Source of the DNA: Bacteroidales bacterium
GTDB lineage: Bacteria > Bacteroidota > Bacteroidia > Bacteroidales > UBA932
DNA: 64,000 nt
NCBI GenBank assembly: GCA_017428725.1
Contig: JAFRQH010000031.1
Span: 62,001 to 126,000, forward strand
Direction of reading: 5' to 3'
Shown: positions 26,403 to 37,855 of the stretch, in pieces
How positions within the stretch are numbered: the first letter of the stretch is position 1
Layout of the letters: each line of letters opens with the position of its first letter
Program-made: the position numbers and the translations under genes
The notes under the pieces: generated by a model
Databases searched by the model: none
What the model was told of the DNA's origin: nothing
Seen by the model: only the letters and a program-made list of their open reading frames with translations

Positions 26403-27827
26403 TTAATTGGTGTACAACCCCTCGCGCGAGAGAAGATGGTCCAGGTTCGCAACGCCGTACAGCACGACGGCCTGCACCACGGCAGAGTGCTCCATGTACT
26501 CCGGAATGCACTTGTTGTAGAGGTCCTGGTCGGTGTGCCAGATCTCACGGTAGTTGAAACCGTAGCCCTTGACGTCACGCAGTCCCAGCGAGACGGTCGG
26601 CACGCCGTTCATCGCGAAATAGGCGTGGTCGGAGCCGCCCGCCGTCGTGGGACGCGGGCCCGGCGCAGCGGTGCGCTTGAGCACCTCGAAGGGGAACTCG
26701 GGATTGATGTCGCTGAGCGGTTCGCAGACCTGCACGAAGTCGTCGTACATGGCCGGCGGCACGGTGACGGAAACGGCCACTTCCGGACCGCCGTCGCGGT
26801 TGAAGTAGTTGGAGATCTTCTCCAGCGGCACGGTCTTGTTCTCCACGAAATACTTGGAGCCGAGCAGACCGTATTCCTCTGCCGTCCAGATGGAGAAGAC
26901 GATGCTGCGCTTGGGCTTGGCGCCGGAGGTGGCCAGCAGGCGCGCCGACTCGAGGTTCACGCTGCATCCCTGGCCGTCGTCGATGGCACCGGTGGCGGAG
27001 TCGTAGGCGTCAAGGTGGCTGCCGGAGATCACGTATTCATTGGGATATTTGCTGCCGCGCAGGATTCCCAGCACGTTGTGGTACTTGACGGGACCGGCGA
27101 AGAAATGGTTGCGGATGTCGAATTCGAGTTCGACGCGGTTGCGGGCGAGGACCTTCTCGTAGATGGCGTCGAACTGGGCCTTCTCGAGCTTGATGTCACA
27201 CACGGTCGGGAGCGTGTCCATCGTCAGGTCGTAGCAGTGCGCCCTGTCGTAGTGGATCTGGATCGGCATCGGGGCGCCCTGGATGAATCCCAGCGCACCG
27301 GCGTCGATGAGTTTGCTGAGCATCGTGGAGTCACGGAAACTCAGCGCGAAGCCGCGCGACGGGCTGTCCAACAGCACCCAGGCGCCGCGGACCGTGCCTT
27401 TCATCCGGTCGAACTCCCGGTCCGACTTGGGGGCGATCACCACGTGGCCGCGCTGCGGGCCCTTCGTGCCGGCGGTGTAGGAGGGCGTGCCGAAGTGCAG
27501 GGGCGTGCCGCCGTCGGTGAGGTTGCGTCCGTACCAGGGGCCGCGGGTGAAGCCGACGTTGATCTCTCCGACTTCCTGGACCTGGACCTCCAGGCCCCAA
27601 GACTTGAAGAGTCCGGCCACCCACTTCTCGGCATCCTCGAGGGCGTGCGAACCCACGATGCGCCCGCCGATGCGGTTGGCGAGGAAGTCCTCGTGCTGCA
27701 TCGTACGGTTGTCCGTCGTGCCTGTCTCAATGATTTTCTTCACCACTTTGTCCGGCGTGGCGGCACCGAGGATGCCCAGGGATAGGAATACGAGGGCGAC
27801 AGTCGCAAGATAACGTCTCATTTTCAT
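26403..27827 (-). CDS. M28-family zinc peptidase, exported
   Basis: 474 residues with a signal peptide (MKMRRYLATVALVFLSLGILGA). A PA-like insert is followed by the M28 metal sites: His-Asp in SGSHLDAYD, bridging Asp in GAIDDGQG, catalytic Glu pair in WTAEEYG, Asp in FNRDGG and His in EIWHTDQD. Probably a periplasmic aminopeptidase or carboxypeptidase for peptide scavenging. A minus-strand TATATTTG at 27842-27849 is the likely -7 box. Followed downstream by the DUF3737 gene after 57 bases. Confidence 0.93.
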   Translation of the reverse strand: MKMRRYLATVALVFLSLGILGAATPDKVVKKIIETGTTDNRTMQHEDFLANRIGGRIVGSHALEDAEKWVAGLFKSWGLEVQVQEVGEINVGFTRGPWYGRNLTDGGTPLHFGTPSYTAGTKGPQRGHVVIAPKSDREFDRMKGTVRGAWVLLDSPSRGFALSFRDSTMLSKLIDAGALGFIQGAPMPIQIHYDRAHCYDLTMDTLPTVCDIKLEKAQFDAIYEKVLARNRVELEFDIRNHFFAGPVKYHNVLGILRGSKYPNEYVISGSHLDAYDSATGAIDDGQGCSVNLESARLLATSGAKPKRSIVFSIWTAEEYGLLGSKYFVENKTVPLEKISNYFNRDGGPEVAVSVTVPPAMYDDFVQVCEPLSDINPEFPFEVLKRTAAPGPRPTTAGGSDHAYFAMNGVPTVSLGLRDVKGYGFNYREIWHTDQDLYNKCIPEYMEHSAVVQAVVLYGVANLDHLLSREGLYTN

Positions 27828-27841
27828 ATTATTTTTATATG

Positions 27842-27849
27842 CAAATATA
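27842..27849 (-). promoter_or_regulatory. -7 box of the M28 peptidase gene
   Basis: TATATTTG on the minus strand, 14 bases before the start codon; it shares an AT-rich divergent intergenic region with the aminotransferase promoter. Confidence 0.55.
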
Positions 27850-27870
27850 GTCTATTTGAGATTAAATGGA

Positions 27871-27878
27871 TATTTTTG
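27871..27878 (+). promoter_or_regulatory. -7 box of the aminotransferase gene
   Basis: TATTTTTG, 31 bases before the ATG at 27910. The nearest TTTG upstream (27855-27858) is too close to be the -33 box. Confidence 0.55.
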
Positions 27879-27909
27879 TAGGAATTTTTCCCAAGAAAGA
27901 CTGATTATT

Positions 27910-29133
27910 ATGCCCGTTCATATCTCCGCAAAATCCCAAGCCATGCCCGCCTCGGCCATCCGGAAACTCGTCCCGCTCTCCGATGCCGCCAAGGCACAGG
28001 GTGTCAAGGTGTACCATCTGAATGTCGGCGCACCCGACATCAAGTCCCCCGACTGCGCCTTCGAGGCGGTGATCGACAAGTGCAAGGGGATGCACCACCT
28101 TTCCTACACCAATTCCGCAGGCTTGATGGAGCTCCGCAAGGGACTCGTCGACAAATATTACAAGAAGATCGGCATCGACATCAGCGTGGACGAACTGCTC
28201 GTGGACGTGGCGGGCAGCGAAGCCTTCGCCGTGGCGATGCAGGTGGCGGCCGATCCCGGCGACGAAATCATCGTCGTGGAGCCGTTCTACACCAATTACC
28301 AGACTTTCGCATTCCTCAACGGGATCACGCTCAAGGTCGTCCCGACCGACATCCACGAGGGCTTCAAGGTCCCCGACATCGCCGAGTTCGAGAAACTCGT
28401 AACCCCGCATACCCGCGCCGTGCTGCTCAGCAACCCCTGCAACCCTTCCGGCAAGCTCTTCACCAAGGAGGAGATGCTCGCCATCGGCGATTTCTGCCGG
28501 CGCCACGAGCTGTTCCTGATCTCGGACGAGGTCTACCGCGAGTTCTGCTACACGGACGAACCGCATTTCTCAGCGATGAACATCCCGGGCTGTGAGCAGA
28601 ACGTCATCCTGGTGGATTCTGTCTCCAAGCGCTACAACCTGTGCGGCGCCCGTATCGGGTGCATCGTCTCCCACAACAAGGATGTGATGGCCGCCGCCCT
28701 GAAGTACGCCCAGTCCCGCCTCTGCCCGCCCGTGCTGGGCCAGTATGCCGCCATCGGCGCGCTGGACACGCCGCAGTCCTATTTCGACGAAGTCAAGGCA
28801 GAGTACATCCGCCGGCGCGACTGTGCCGTGGAGATGCTCAACGCCATCCCCGGGGTCTACGCCCCCAAGCCCTTCGGCGCCTTCTACACCGTGGCGGAGC
28901 TGCCTGTCGCCGATGCGGAGGACTTCGCCCGCTGGATGCTCACCGACTTCCGCCTGGACGGTGCCACGACGATGGTCACGCCCGCCGCCTCCTTCTACAA
29001 GACGCCCGGCGTGGGCCGCAACCACGTCCGCATCGCCTACGTGCTCGAAGTGCCGGAGCTCCGCAAGGCGCTCCATATCTTGGCGATGGGCCTGCAGGAA
29101 TACCTTAAAGTGAAGGGGGATGCGCTGGCGTAA
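27910..29133 (+). CDS. Class I pyridoxal-phosphate aminotransferase
   Basis: Fold-type I aminotransferase of 407 residues, aspartate/aromatic type. I start at the ATG at 27910 (MPVHISAKSQAMPASAIRKL), after the promoter. Features: LNVGAPDIKSP, the cofactor-ring region LSNPCNPSGKLFT, LISDEVYREF, the Schiff-base Lys in DSVSKRYNLCGARIG, and Arg in NHVRIAYVL. Given the aromatic operon 2.4 kb away, transamination of phenylpyruvate, hydroxyphenylpyruvate or oxaloacetate are all plausible. The acyltransferase gene overlaps its end by 14 bases. Confidence 0.92.
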   Translation: MPVHISAKSQAMPASAIRKLVPLSDAAKAQGVKVYHLNVGAPDIKSPDCAFEAVIDKCKGMHHLSYTNSAGLMELRKGLVDKYYKKIGIDISVDELLVDVAGSEAFAVAMQVAADPGDEIIVVEPFYTNYQTFAFLNGITLKVVPTDIHEGFKVPDIAEFEKLVTPHTRAVLLSNPCNPSGKLFTKEEMLAIGDFCRRHELFLISDEVYREFCYTDEPHFSAMNIPGCEQNVILVDSVSKRYNLCGARIGCIVSHNKDVMAAALKYAQSRLCPPVLGQYAAIGALDTPQSYFDEVKAEYIRRRDCAVEMLNAIPGVYAPKPFGAFYTVAELPVADAEDFARWMLTDFRLDGATTMVTPAASFYKTPGVGRNHVRIAYVLEVPELRKALHILAMGLQEYLKVKGDALA

Positions 29134-29674
29134 GTTCTGCGGCTGGCTGCTCCGGACCCTTGGTTGGACGGCCGTGGAGCCGCTCCCCGAAGAGAGCAAG
29201 TGCGTGATGCTCGGCGTCCCGCACACTACGATTTGGGACTTCTTCCTGTCCTACCTGTATTTCAAGTCCATCGGCGGCGACGGTCTCTGTATGATCAAGA
29301 AGGAGATGTTCTTCCCGCCGCTGGGCTGGATCCTGCGTGCGATGGGCGGCGTGCCCGTGGACCGCGCCAACTCCGGCGCGCTGGTGCGCAGCCTGATCAC
29401 GGAGATGAAGACCCGCGATACCTTCCACCTGGCCATCGCGCCGGAGGGTACGCGCAAGCCGGTGCGCCGCTGGAAGACCGGCTACCACCTGATCGCCCGC
29501 GAGGCGGGCGTCCCTGTCTACCTGGGCTATTTCGACTGGAAGCGCAAACGCATCGGACGCGGACAGAAGTTCGAACTGACCGACGACGCCGTGGCTGACA
29601 CCCGCCGGATCCAGGAAATCTACGAGGCGATGGACCTCGGTGCCCGACATCCCGACCAATACCTGACCCATTGA
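29120..29674 (+). CDS. PlsC-type lysophospholipid acyltransferase-like protein
   Basis: 184 residues. The acyltransferase HX4D motif appears as PHTTIWDFF, the FPPLG/MGGVPVDR block follows, and APEGTRK is the third family motif. It is shorter than classical PlsC and has no clear transmembrane helix beyond a weak N-terminal one, so it is probably a peripheral membrane enzyme acylating a lysolipid or related acceptor. It overlaps the aminotransferase by 14 bases and is followed after 4 bases by an acyl-CoA ligase, suggesting joint use of an activated fatty acid. Confidence 0.85.
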   Translation: MRWRKFCGWLLRTLGWTAVEPLPEESKCVMLGVPHTTIWDFFLSYLYFKSIGGDGLCMIKKEMFFPPLGWILRAMGGVPVDRANSGALVRSLITEMKTRDTFHLAIAPEGTRKPVRRWKTGYHLIAREAGVPVYLGYFDWKRKRIGRGQKFELTDDAVADTRRIQEIYEAMDLGARHPDQYLTH

Positions 29675-29678
29675 TCCG

Positions 29679-31292
29679 ATGAGACACGACTTCAAGACCC
29701 TCTTCGATCTCTACGACTATTCCTCCACCCGTTATGCCAAGCGGACCGCCTCCCAGTTCACGGACGGCGAGCAATCCTATACCTATGCCCGCTTCAAGGA
29801 GAGTTGCGAGAACCTCTCGCGGATCCTGTCCAACTTCGGCATCGGCGCTTTCGACAAGGTGGCCATCCTGTCCGAGAACATGCCGCACTGGGGCATCGCC
29901 TTCTTCGCCATCACGGCCTATGGGCGTATCGCCGTACCTATGCTCAATGAGCTGTCCGCCAGCGAGATAGACAATATTCTCACGCATTCCGAGACCAAGG
30001 CCATCTTCGTGTCGCGCCGCCAGCTCAAGAAGCTCAGCGAGGAGGCGCTCGCCCGGCTGGACCTCGTCATCGCCATCGAGGATTTCAGTTTTATCAAGCA
30101 CGCCGACGACGCCTTCACCTGCAACGGGCGCGTGGCCACGCCCAACCCGATGGACATGGCGGCCATCATCTACACCTCCGGCACCACAGGCGCCTCCAAG
30201 GGCGTGATGCTCAGTCACCGCAATTTCTGCGCTTCGGTCCTCGATTCCTGGTATGCCCAGCCCGAGGGCAAGCGCTCCGTCTTCCTGTCCATCCTCCCGA
30301 TGGCCCATACGTATGAGCTGACCCTCGGGCTGCTCTATCCTTTCTCCGTGGGCGCGCGTGTCTGCTACCTGCGACGCGTCCCCACGCCTTCCATCCTCAT
30401 CCAGACGCTGAAGGAGGTGCGTCCCACCACGATCCTCTCCGTGCCGCTGATCATCGAGAAGATGTACAAGTCCAGCATCGTGCCCACGATCCACGGCAGC
30501 AAGTTCCTGACCTACCTGGAGCAGCACGCTCCCCGGCTGCTCTGCGCCCTGGTGGGCTTCAAGCTCCGCAAGACCTTCGGCGGCCGCCTGCATTTCTTCG
30601 GCATCGGCGGCGCCAAGCTCGACCCGGAGGTGGAGACCTTCCTGCACCGCGCCAGTTTCCCTTACGGGATCGGGTACGGGCTCACGGAGACGGCCCCGCT
30701 CGTCTGTGCCGCCAGTCCCTTCAAGACCCACGTCGGCACCACCGGCCCGGGCACGCACGGCGTGCAGATCCGACTCGACAACGTCAATCCCGAGACCGGT
30801 CTGGGCGAGATCACGGTCAAGGGGCCCAACGTGATGATGGGTTACTACAAGGACTACGAGCGTACGCAGTCCGTGCTTAGCCAGGACGGTTGGTTCCATA
30901 CCGGAGACCTGGCCAGCGTGGACGCGAAAGGCCGCTTCTCCGTCCGCGGCCGCCTGCGCAACATGATCGTGGGTGCCTCCGGCGAGAACATCTATCCCGA
31001 GGAGATCGAGCACGTGATCAACAGCATGGAAGGCATCGGCGAGTCCCTGGTCATCCAGCGAGACGGCCGCCTGATCGCCCTCGTTCAGTTCAACGACAAC
31101 GTCATCGACTGGAACCTCGAAGGCCAGGACCGCTTCATCGAGGACCTGGAGAAACACCGCCAGGCCGTGCTGGAATTCGTCAACGAGAAGGTCAGCCGTT
31201 TCTCCAAGATCAAGGACGTCGAGATCCAGAAGGAGCCTTTCAGCAAGACAGCCACCCACAAGATCCGCCGCTTCCTCTACGAGAAGAAATAG
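29679..31292 (+). CDS. AMP-binding long-chain fatty acid-CoA ligase
   Basis: 537-residue adenylate-forming enzyme. The P-loop-like IYTSGTTGASKGVMLSH is at about 163-179, GYGLTETAPLV is the A5 motif, WFHTGDLASVDAKGRF is A7, RLRNMIVGASGENIYPEEIE is A8, and the C-terminal Lys in TATHKIRRF is the A10 lysine. The GENIYPEE pattern fits FadD-like fatty acyl ligases. Cytoplasmic or membrane-associated. It converges on the hydrolase gene on the other strand, 9 bases away. Confidence 0.93.
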   Translation: MRHDFKTLFDLYDYSSTRYAKRTASQFTDGEQSYTYARFKESCENLSRILSNFGIGAFDKVAILSENMPHWGIAFFAITAYGRIAVPMLNELSASEIDNILTHSETKAIFVSRRQLKKLSEEALARLDLVIAIEDFSFIKHADDAFTCNGRVATPNPMDMAAIIYTSGTTGASKGVMLSHRNFCASVLDSWYAQPEGKRSVFLSILPMAHTYELTLGLLYPFSVGARVCYLRRVPTPSILIQTLKEVRPTTILSVPLIIEKMYKSSIVPTIHGSKFLTYLEQHAPRLLCALVGFKLRKTFGGRLHFFGIGGAKLDPEVETFLHRASFPYGIGYGLTETAPLVCAASPFKTHVGTTGPGTHGVQIRLDNVNPETGLGEITVKGPNVMMGYYKDYERTQSVLSQDGWFHTGDLASVDAKGRFSVRGRLRNMIVGASGENIYPEEIEHVINSMEGIGESLVIQRDGRLIALVQFNDNVIDWNLEGQDRFIEDLEKHRQAVLEFVNEKVSRFSKIKDVEIQKEPFSKTATHKIRRFLYEKK

Positions 31293-31301
31293 GGGGAGGG
31301 T

Positions 31302-31964
31302 TTACGGAATCTTTACGTCCACGGGCCGGAGGACCGGCTCGGCGGACATCGCCTGGGGATTGGTGCCGGGGACATCCTGCGGGATGGGCTGGCCGATCCG
31401 CGCGAAGAGCTGCTCCCAATAGAGAGGGAATTCTCCGTCGGCATTCCTGAAATTCATCGGGGCGGAAGTGAAAAGGGGCTTGCCGTCCTTCTGGCGGTAG
31501 GACACGTAGACCAGCTCGCTGCAGTACAGTCCTTCATTCTCCGGCAGGAAATACACGTCGTAGGGGAGGCCGAGGAAACGCTTCGCATTCTCGACCGAGG
31601 GCCTGGCCAGGCGGCCATCCTTCAGGCGCTTGACCTGGAAGACGGGCAGGGAGCCGTCCCGGAGGGTGAAATCGCGCAGGAAGGTGTCCAGCGGGTGTCG
31701 GTCCACGCCGTGCTTGAGGGTGGCGTCGATGATCCAGGTCCGTCCGTCCTCCACCTCCGCGATGGCTACGTGGATGAGGTTGAGGCCCTGCGCTCCGCCC
31801 GTGGCGGCGCTGATGGCCCCGTCCATCGAACTTTCGTCCAGGGAGTAATCAGCGGGGATGGCGACGAAGATCAGGTCGCCGGTGCGGAGCCGTCCGCCTC
31901 CGGGGCTGCAGGCGGCCAGCACGGCCAGGGAGGCCAGAAACGGAAGGATTCTTTTTTTTATCAT
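31302..31964 (-). CDS. YiiX/YebB-like NlpC/P60-superfamily cysteine hydrolase, lipoprotein
   Basis: 220 residues from the ATG complementary to 31962-31964 (MIKKRILPFLASLAVLAACS), a lipoprotein signal with the lipidated Cys at about residue 19. Longer upstream frames lie inside the transporter gene and are rejected. The hydrolase shows TGDLIFVA, the catalytic His in LIHVAIAEV and the Cys in YCSELVYVSY, in the permuted order typical of the YiiX group. Probably a periplasmic amidase acting on a lipid- or peptidoglycan-linked substrate. It overlaps the end of the transporter gene by 4 bases. Confidence 0.88.
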   Translation of the reverse strand: MIKKRILPFLASLAVLAACSPGGGRLRTGDLIFVAIPADYSLDESSMDGAISAATGGAQGLNLIHVAIAEVEDGRTWIIDATLKHGVDRHPLDTFLRDFTLRDGSLPVFQVKRLKDGRLARPSVENAKRFLGLPYDVYFLPENEGLYCSELVYVSYRQKDGKPLFTSAPMNFRNADGEFPLYWEQLFARIGQPIPQDVPGTNPQAMSAEPVLRPVDVKIP

Positions 31965-33649
31965 GCCAAAGCAAACAAGACCAGAAGCTGGGCGACGAGC
32001 ACGCGCAGGAACATCGACAGCGGATAGACCGTGGCGTAGTTGATGGAGGTGTAGTCCGTGCCGTAGGCGTCCTGCGCGAAGGCCAGGACGGCCGGGTCGG
32101 TGTTGCCGCCGGACAGCAGACCGCAGATCTGGTAGAAATTCAACTTGAAGACCAGCCGTGCGACCAGTCCGGTCAGGAAGACGGGGATCAGCGTGATCAG
32201 CGCGCCGTAGAGGATCCACCAGTAGCCGCCGTTGAGCACGGAGCTGACGAAGTTCTCGCCGGCTCCCAGACCCACGGCCGCGAGGAAGAAGCTGATGCCG
32301 ATCTCGCGGAGCATCATATTGGCGCTGAGGGTGGTATAGGTTGTGATCTTCCATTTCGGACCGAAGTGTCCCAGCAGGATGGCGATGATCAGCGGACCGC
32401 CCGCCAGGCCGAGTTTGACCGGCTGCGGGATGCCCGGGAACTTGAAGGGGATGGATCCGAAGATGACACCCAGCGCGATGCCGAAGAAGATCGGGACGAG
32501 GTTCGGGTGGCTGAGTTTCTCGGGCTTGTTGCCCACGACGGCGGCCACGCGCGCAATGGACTCCTCGGAGCCGACCACCAGCACGCTGTCGCCCATCTGG
32601 AGGATCAGGTCGGGCCGGGCCACGAGTTCGAGTCCCGTGCGGAGGATCCGGGTCACGGAGACGCCGTATTTCTCGCGGATGTGCAGTTCGCGCAGGCGCT
32701 TGCCGGTCAGTGAGGAGTTGGTGATCGCGAGGCGCCGCGTCACCAGGTGCTCGTCTTTGCGGACCCAGTCGTCCAGGTGCATCGGGACCTCCTCGCCGAA
32801 GATGATGCGGACGGTGTCCACGTGGGCCTGGGAGGTGACGATCAGTACTTTATCCCCCTGCTGCAGGACCGTGTCGGGCCCGGGGATGGAGATTTCGCCG
32901 TCGCGCATGATGCGCGATACGACGAAGCGGTCTTTCATGTCCCCGACGACGTCCTCCAGGCGCTTGCCGAACACGGCCGGGTTCTCCACTTCGCAGTGCA
33001 TCCGCCGGGCGCTGTCCTGGGCGCTGGATTCGTTCTGCTCAAGCTCCTTCCGCTCGTGCTCCAGGTCCACCTTGAAGATGCCCTTGAGCAGGATGACCAG
33101 GAAGATGACGCCGAGCACGCCGAGCGGATAGGCGACGGCGTAGGCGGAAGCGAGGGAAGAGGAGGCCGCCGCGGCGGCCTCTCGGGTCTGTCCGCCGGAG
33201 ACCATCGCGTCGGAGAGGGTCTGCTGGGCGGCACCGAGTCCCGGCGTATTGGTCACGGCGCCGGACATTACGCCCACCATCGTCACGAGGCTCTCGCCGG
33301 TGATCCAGTGGATCGCGAGGGTCACGAGCACGGCGAGCAGGATCATCCCCGCGGCCAGCAGGTTCATCGTCACCCCGCCCTTGCGGAAGGACTGGAAGAA
33401 GCCCGGTCCGACCTGCAGGCCGATGGAAAAGACGAAGAGGATGAGGCCGAAATCCTTCATGAAAGTCAGCACCACCGGGTCGGACCGGAGGCCGAAGTGG
33501 CTCAGGAGGATGCCCAGGAAGAGGATCCAGGTGGTGCCGATGGACACGCCCTTGACCTTGAATCGTCCGAGCCAGAGGCCCGATGCGATCACGACGGCAA
33601 GCAGCAGGATGGAATGCGCGATGCCGGAACCGAAGAAGAGATCATGCAT
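31961..33649 (-). CDS. YidE/AspT-type transporter with two RCK_C domains
   Basis: 562-residue inner-membrane protein. Residues 1-190 hold about five transmembrane helices, residues about 205-290 and 295-375 are two TrkA-C (RCK_C) domains (VVSRIMRDGEISIPGPDTVL; VTRILRTGLELVARPDLIL), and residues 385-562 hold five or more helices. The duplicated GVMSGAVTNTPGLGAAQQ and GLLSGGNTDPAVLAFAQ blocks are the repeated signature of the aspartate:alanine exchanger family. Substrate is unknown; a carboxylate or amino acid antiporter is likely. The overlap with the lipoprotein gene implies coupling. Confidence 0.92.
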   Translation of the reverse strand: MHDLFFGSGIAHSILLLAVVIASGLWLGRFKVKGVSIGTTWILFLGILLSHFGLRSDPVVLTFMKDFGLILFVFSIGLQVGPGFFQSFRKGGVTMNLLAAGMILLAVLVTLAIHWITGESLVTMVGVMSGAVTNTPGLGAAQQTLSDAMVSGGQTREAAAAASSSLASAYAVAYPLGVLGVIFLVILLKGIFKVDLEHERKELEQNESSAQDSARRMHCEVENPAVFGKRLEDVVGDMKDRFVVSRIMRDGEISIPGPDTVLQQGDKVLIVTSQAHVDTVRIIFGEEVPMHLDDWVRKDEHLVTRRLAITNSSLTGKRLRELHIREKYGVSVTRILRTGLELVARPDLILQMGDSVLVVGSEESIARVAAVVGNKPEKLSHPNLVPIFFGIALGVIFGSIPFKFPGIPQPVKLGLAGGPLIIAILLGHFGPKWKITTYTTLSANMMLREIGISFFLAAVGLGAGENFVSSVLNGGYWWILYGALITLIPVFLTGLVARLVFKLNFYQICGLLSGGNTDPAVLAFAQDAYGTDYTSINYATVYPLSMFLRVLVAQLLVLFALA

Positions 33650-33655
33650 AGGCGC

Positions 33656-35251
33656 CTACCACACGAATTGGAAACGGATGTCGGTCGGGATGCCGGCCCG
33701 CTGCATCGCAGCGAAGTCCTGGCTGAGGGACTCGCCGACGGTGCAGTACTGAGCCACGAAGGCATCTGCGCCGGCGCGGTCGCCCGTGGCCTGCAGGGTC
33801 AGGACCTGCCCGGCGAGGGCGGCGATGGCAGCCTCGGCCTTGTCGTAGTCGATGTGGTAAAGCCCGGAGGCGTTGTGCGTGAAGGCTCCCTGCTCTTTCA
33901 AGTAGTTGTAGCAGACGATGTTGGCACGTCCGAGGGCCTCGGCGTTGCCGAAGCGGGACGAGCGGATCAGGCCGGTCACGAAGGTGGTGATGGCGTCCTC
34001 GCGCGTGACCAGGCGGTCGATGCGGCCCTTGCGGATGAGGTAGAGGTTCAGGAAGACACCGACCACGTCGCCCTTGATCTCCTCGAGGGTGAGCGCTTCG
34101 TTGCCAAGCGCCTCGGCGACGCTGCCCTTGCCGTTGACCGTCTCCTTGACACCTAGACCATGCGCCACCTCACGGAAAGCGATGTTCCAAAAGAAGGCGT
34201 CCACGTCCAGGCCTGTCTGCTGCTCCTTTTCGAGGAGCAGGCGGCCGGCCGGGCGGACGATCCGGGAGAACTTGGCCCGGATGACGTTGTTGAGCAGGAT
34301 CGTGCGCGTGCCTTTCTCGGCCTGGACCTTCGGGTCGTAGGGGAGGTTGAGGGCGATCTTCTTGATCCCGGCGTTGGAGGCGCCGGCGTAGCTGAGGGCC
34401 TCATAGGCGAAAATGTGCGAGGAAGTACCCGGGGTGAAGGACTTGTATTCCTCCGCGCAGGGGAGCGCTTTCTGCAGCTCGGGGATCATCGCGGTGTATT
34501 CGTCGAGCAGGTCTGACAGGCTGAGGTTCTTGAGCAGTGCATAAGCCTCATAGGAGGCCTTGATGCCGAAGCGGCGGTCGTCCTTGGTCATGTTGGGACC
34601 GATGATCAGGTCCATCTTGCTGTCGTCCATCTCCATCCAGGCCAGGTCGCTCTCATAGTAGCGGTCGGTGCGCATCGCGTCGATCTTCTTGAGGAGATAG
34701 TTGCGCACGCTGGGCTTGATGGTATAGTCGGCGGCGGCGTGGAGGTAGTTGGCGATGCGGTCGATGGACTCCTTGTAGGCGTCGTGGTACCAGACCACCT
34801 TGAGTTTGCCGTCCTCTCCGCGGCGGATCAGCGTGTAGGGGCTGAGTTTGTCGGGATCCTCGAAAGCCTCGAACTCGGCGTCGGTCATGTCGGCGGGGTA
34901 GAAGTTGGCGCCGAGCGGGCGGTCGCCGTAGCCCTCTACGAAGGATTTTCCGTCCAGGCGGTCCCAGGGACCGTAGTTGACCAGGGCGAAGACGCGCTGG
35001 GCATCGGTCGGGAGCTTGGTCATGGCGGTCTTGTCGCCGAAACTCTGGTCCCAATAGATGTTGTCGACCTCGCCGGAGATCAGTTTGTAGTAGTCGAGGA
35101 CCTGGACGCCGTTGTCGGAGATGCCCGCAAAGGACTGGGTGCCGATCTCGACGGTGGCGTAGGCGTCCAGCTTGGACTTGACGGACTCAGGCTGGGACTG
35201 GCAGGCCGCGAGGGCGGCAAGGCCCAGGAGGGGAAGTATGATTTTTTTCAT
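33656..35251 (-). CDS. M49-like (dipeptidyl peptidase III-related) lipoprotein with altered zinc motif
   Basis: 531 residues from the ATG complementary to 35249-35251, with a lipoprotein signal (LLGLAALAACQ). The C-terminal half resembles the M49 group: FREVAHGLGVKETV aligns with the zinc-binding HEXXXH-type motif, and LEEIKGDVVG aligns with the downstream Glu motif. The first metal-binding His is replaced by Arg (codon CGT near 34180). The enzyme may therefore use a different ligand, bind no zinc, or be non-catalytic; it is also possible that Arg is normal in this subfamily. It is followed after 6 bases by the YidE-type transporter, which could import its products. Confidence 0.78.
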   Translation of the reverse strand: MKKIILPLLGLAALAACQSQPESVKSKLDAYATVEIGTQSFAGISDNGVQVLDYYKLISGEVDNIYWDQSFGDKTAMTKLPTDAQRVFALVNYGPWDRLDGKSFVEGYGDRPLGANFYPADMTDAEFEAFEDPDKLSPYTLIRRGEDGKLKVVWYHDAYKESIDRIANYLHAAADYTIKPSVRNYLLKKIDAMRTDRYYESDLAWMEMDDSKMDLIIGPNMTKDDRRFGIKASYEAYALLKNLSLSDLLDEYTAMIPELQKALPCAEEYKSFTPGTSSHIFAYEALSYAGASNAGIKKIALNLPYDPKVQAEKGTRTILLNNVIRAKFSRIVRPAGRLLLEKEQQTGLDVDAFFWNIAFREVAHGLGVKETVNGKGSVAEALGNEALTLEEIKGDVVGVFLNLYLIRKGRIDRLVTREDAITTFVTGLIRSSRFGNAEALGRANIVCYNYLKEQGAFTHNASGLYHIDYDKAEAAIAALAGQVLTLQATGDRAGADAFVAQYCTVGESLSQDFAAMQRAGIPTDIRFQFVW

Positions 35252-35303
35252 AAGAAACATATATTCTTTTTTGCGGCGCAAAATTCGCCATTTCCGGCCG
35301 CAT

Positions 35304-35331
35304 ATGCAAATTTACGGATTCCAATTTGCAT
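35304..35331. promoter_or_regulatory. Inverted repeat over the -7 box of the M49-like gene
   Basis: ATGCAAATT at 35304-35312 and AATTTGCAT at 35323-35331 form a perfect 9-bp inverted repeat with a 10-base spacer. The minus-strand -7 box TAAATTTG (35307-35314) lies inside it, the arrangement expected of an operator. Confidence 0.5.
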
Positions 35332-35333
35332 AA

Positions 35334-35358
35334 AAAAATCCGGGACGAGCCCGGATTT
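35334..35358 (-). terminator. Intrinsic terminator of the GH10-CE1 gene
   Basis: Stem AAATCCGGG / CCCGGATTT with a short loop, reading on the minus strand into a T-run, immediately after the stop codon at 35361. Confidence 0.85.
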
Positions 35359-35360
35359 CC

Positions 35361-37701
<2,341 letters not shown>

Positions 37702-37793
37702 AAGCGTAATTCCGTGTGGAAAGCGGATGCAAAGTTAGGTATATTTTGGAAATCCGCAAGCATCTTTCAAAAAAATTCAAAAGATTTTCGGCA

Positions 37794-37825
37794 TTTGTAT
37801 CTCTTGAGGAAATGTAGTAACTTTG
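37794..37825 (+). promoter_or_regulatory. Bacteroidota-type promoter of the polysaccharide export operon
   Basis: TTTG at 37794-37797, exactly 20 bases, then TAACTTTG at 37818-37825. A full consensus match 30 bases before the SLBB gene start. The 37702-37793 stretch holds nothing else I recognise. Confidence 0.88.
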
Positions 37826-37855
37826 TATGTTTATTGGCAAATTATTGGAATCTAT

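Noticed and set aside
31965..32354. Longer N-terminus for the cysteine hydrolase lipoprotein
   Set aside because: It overlaps the transporter's last helices, and the lipoprotein signal starts at 31964.
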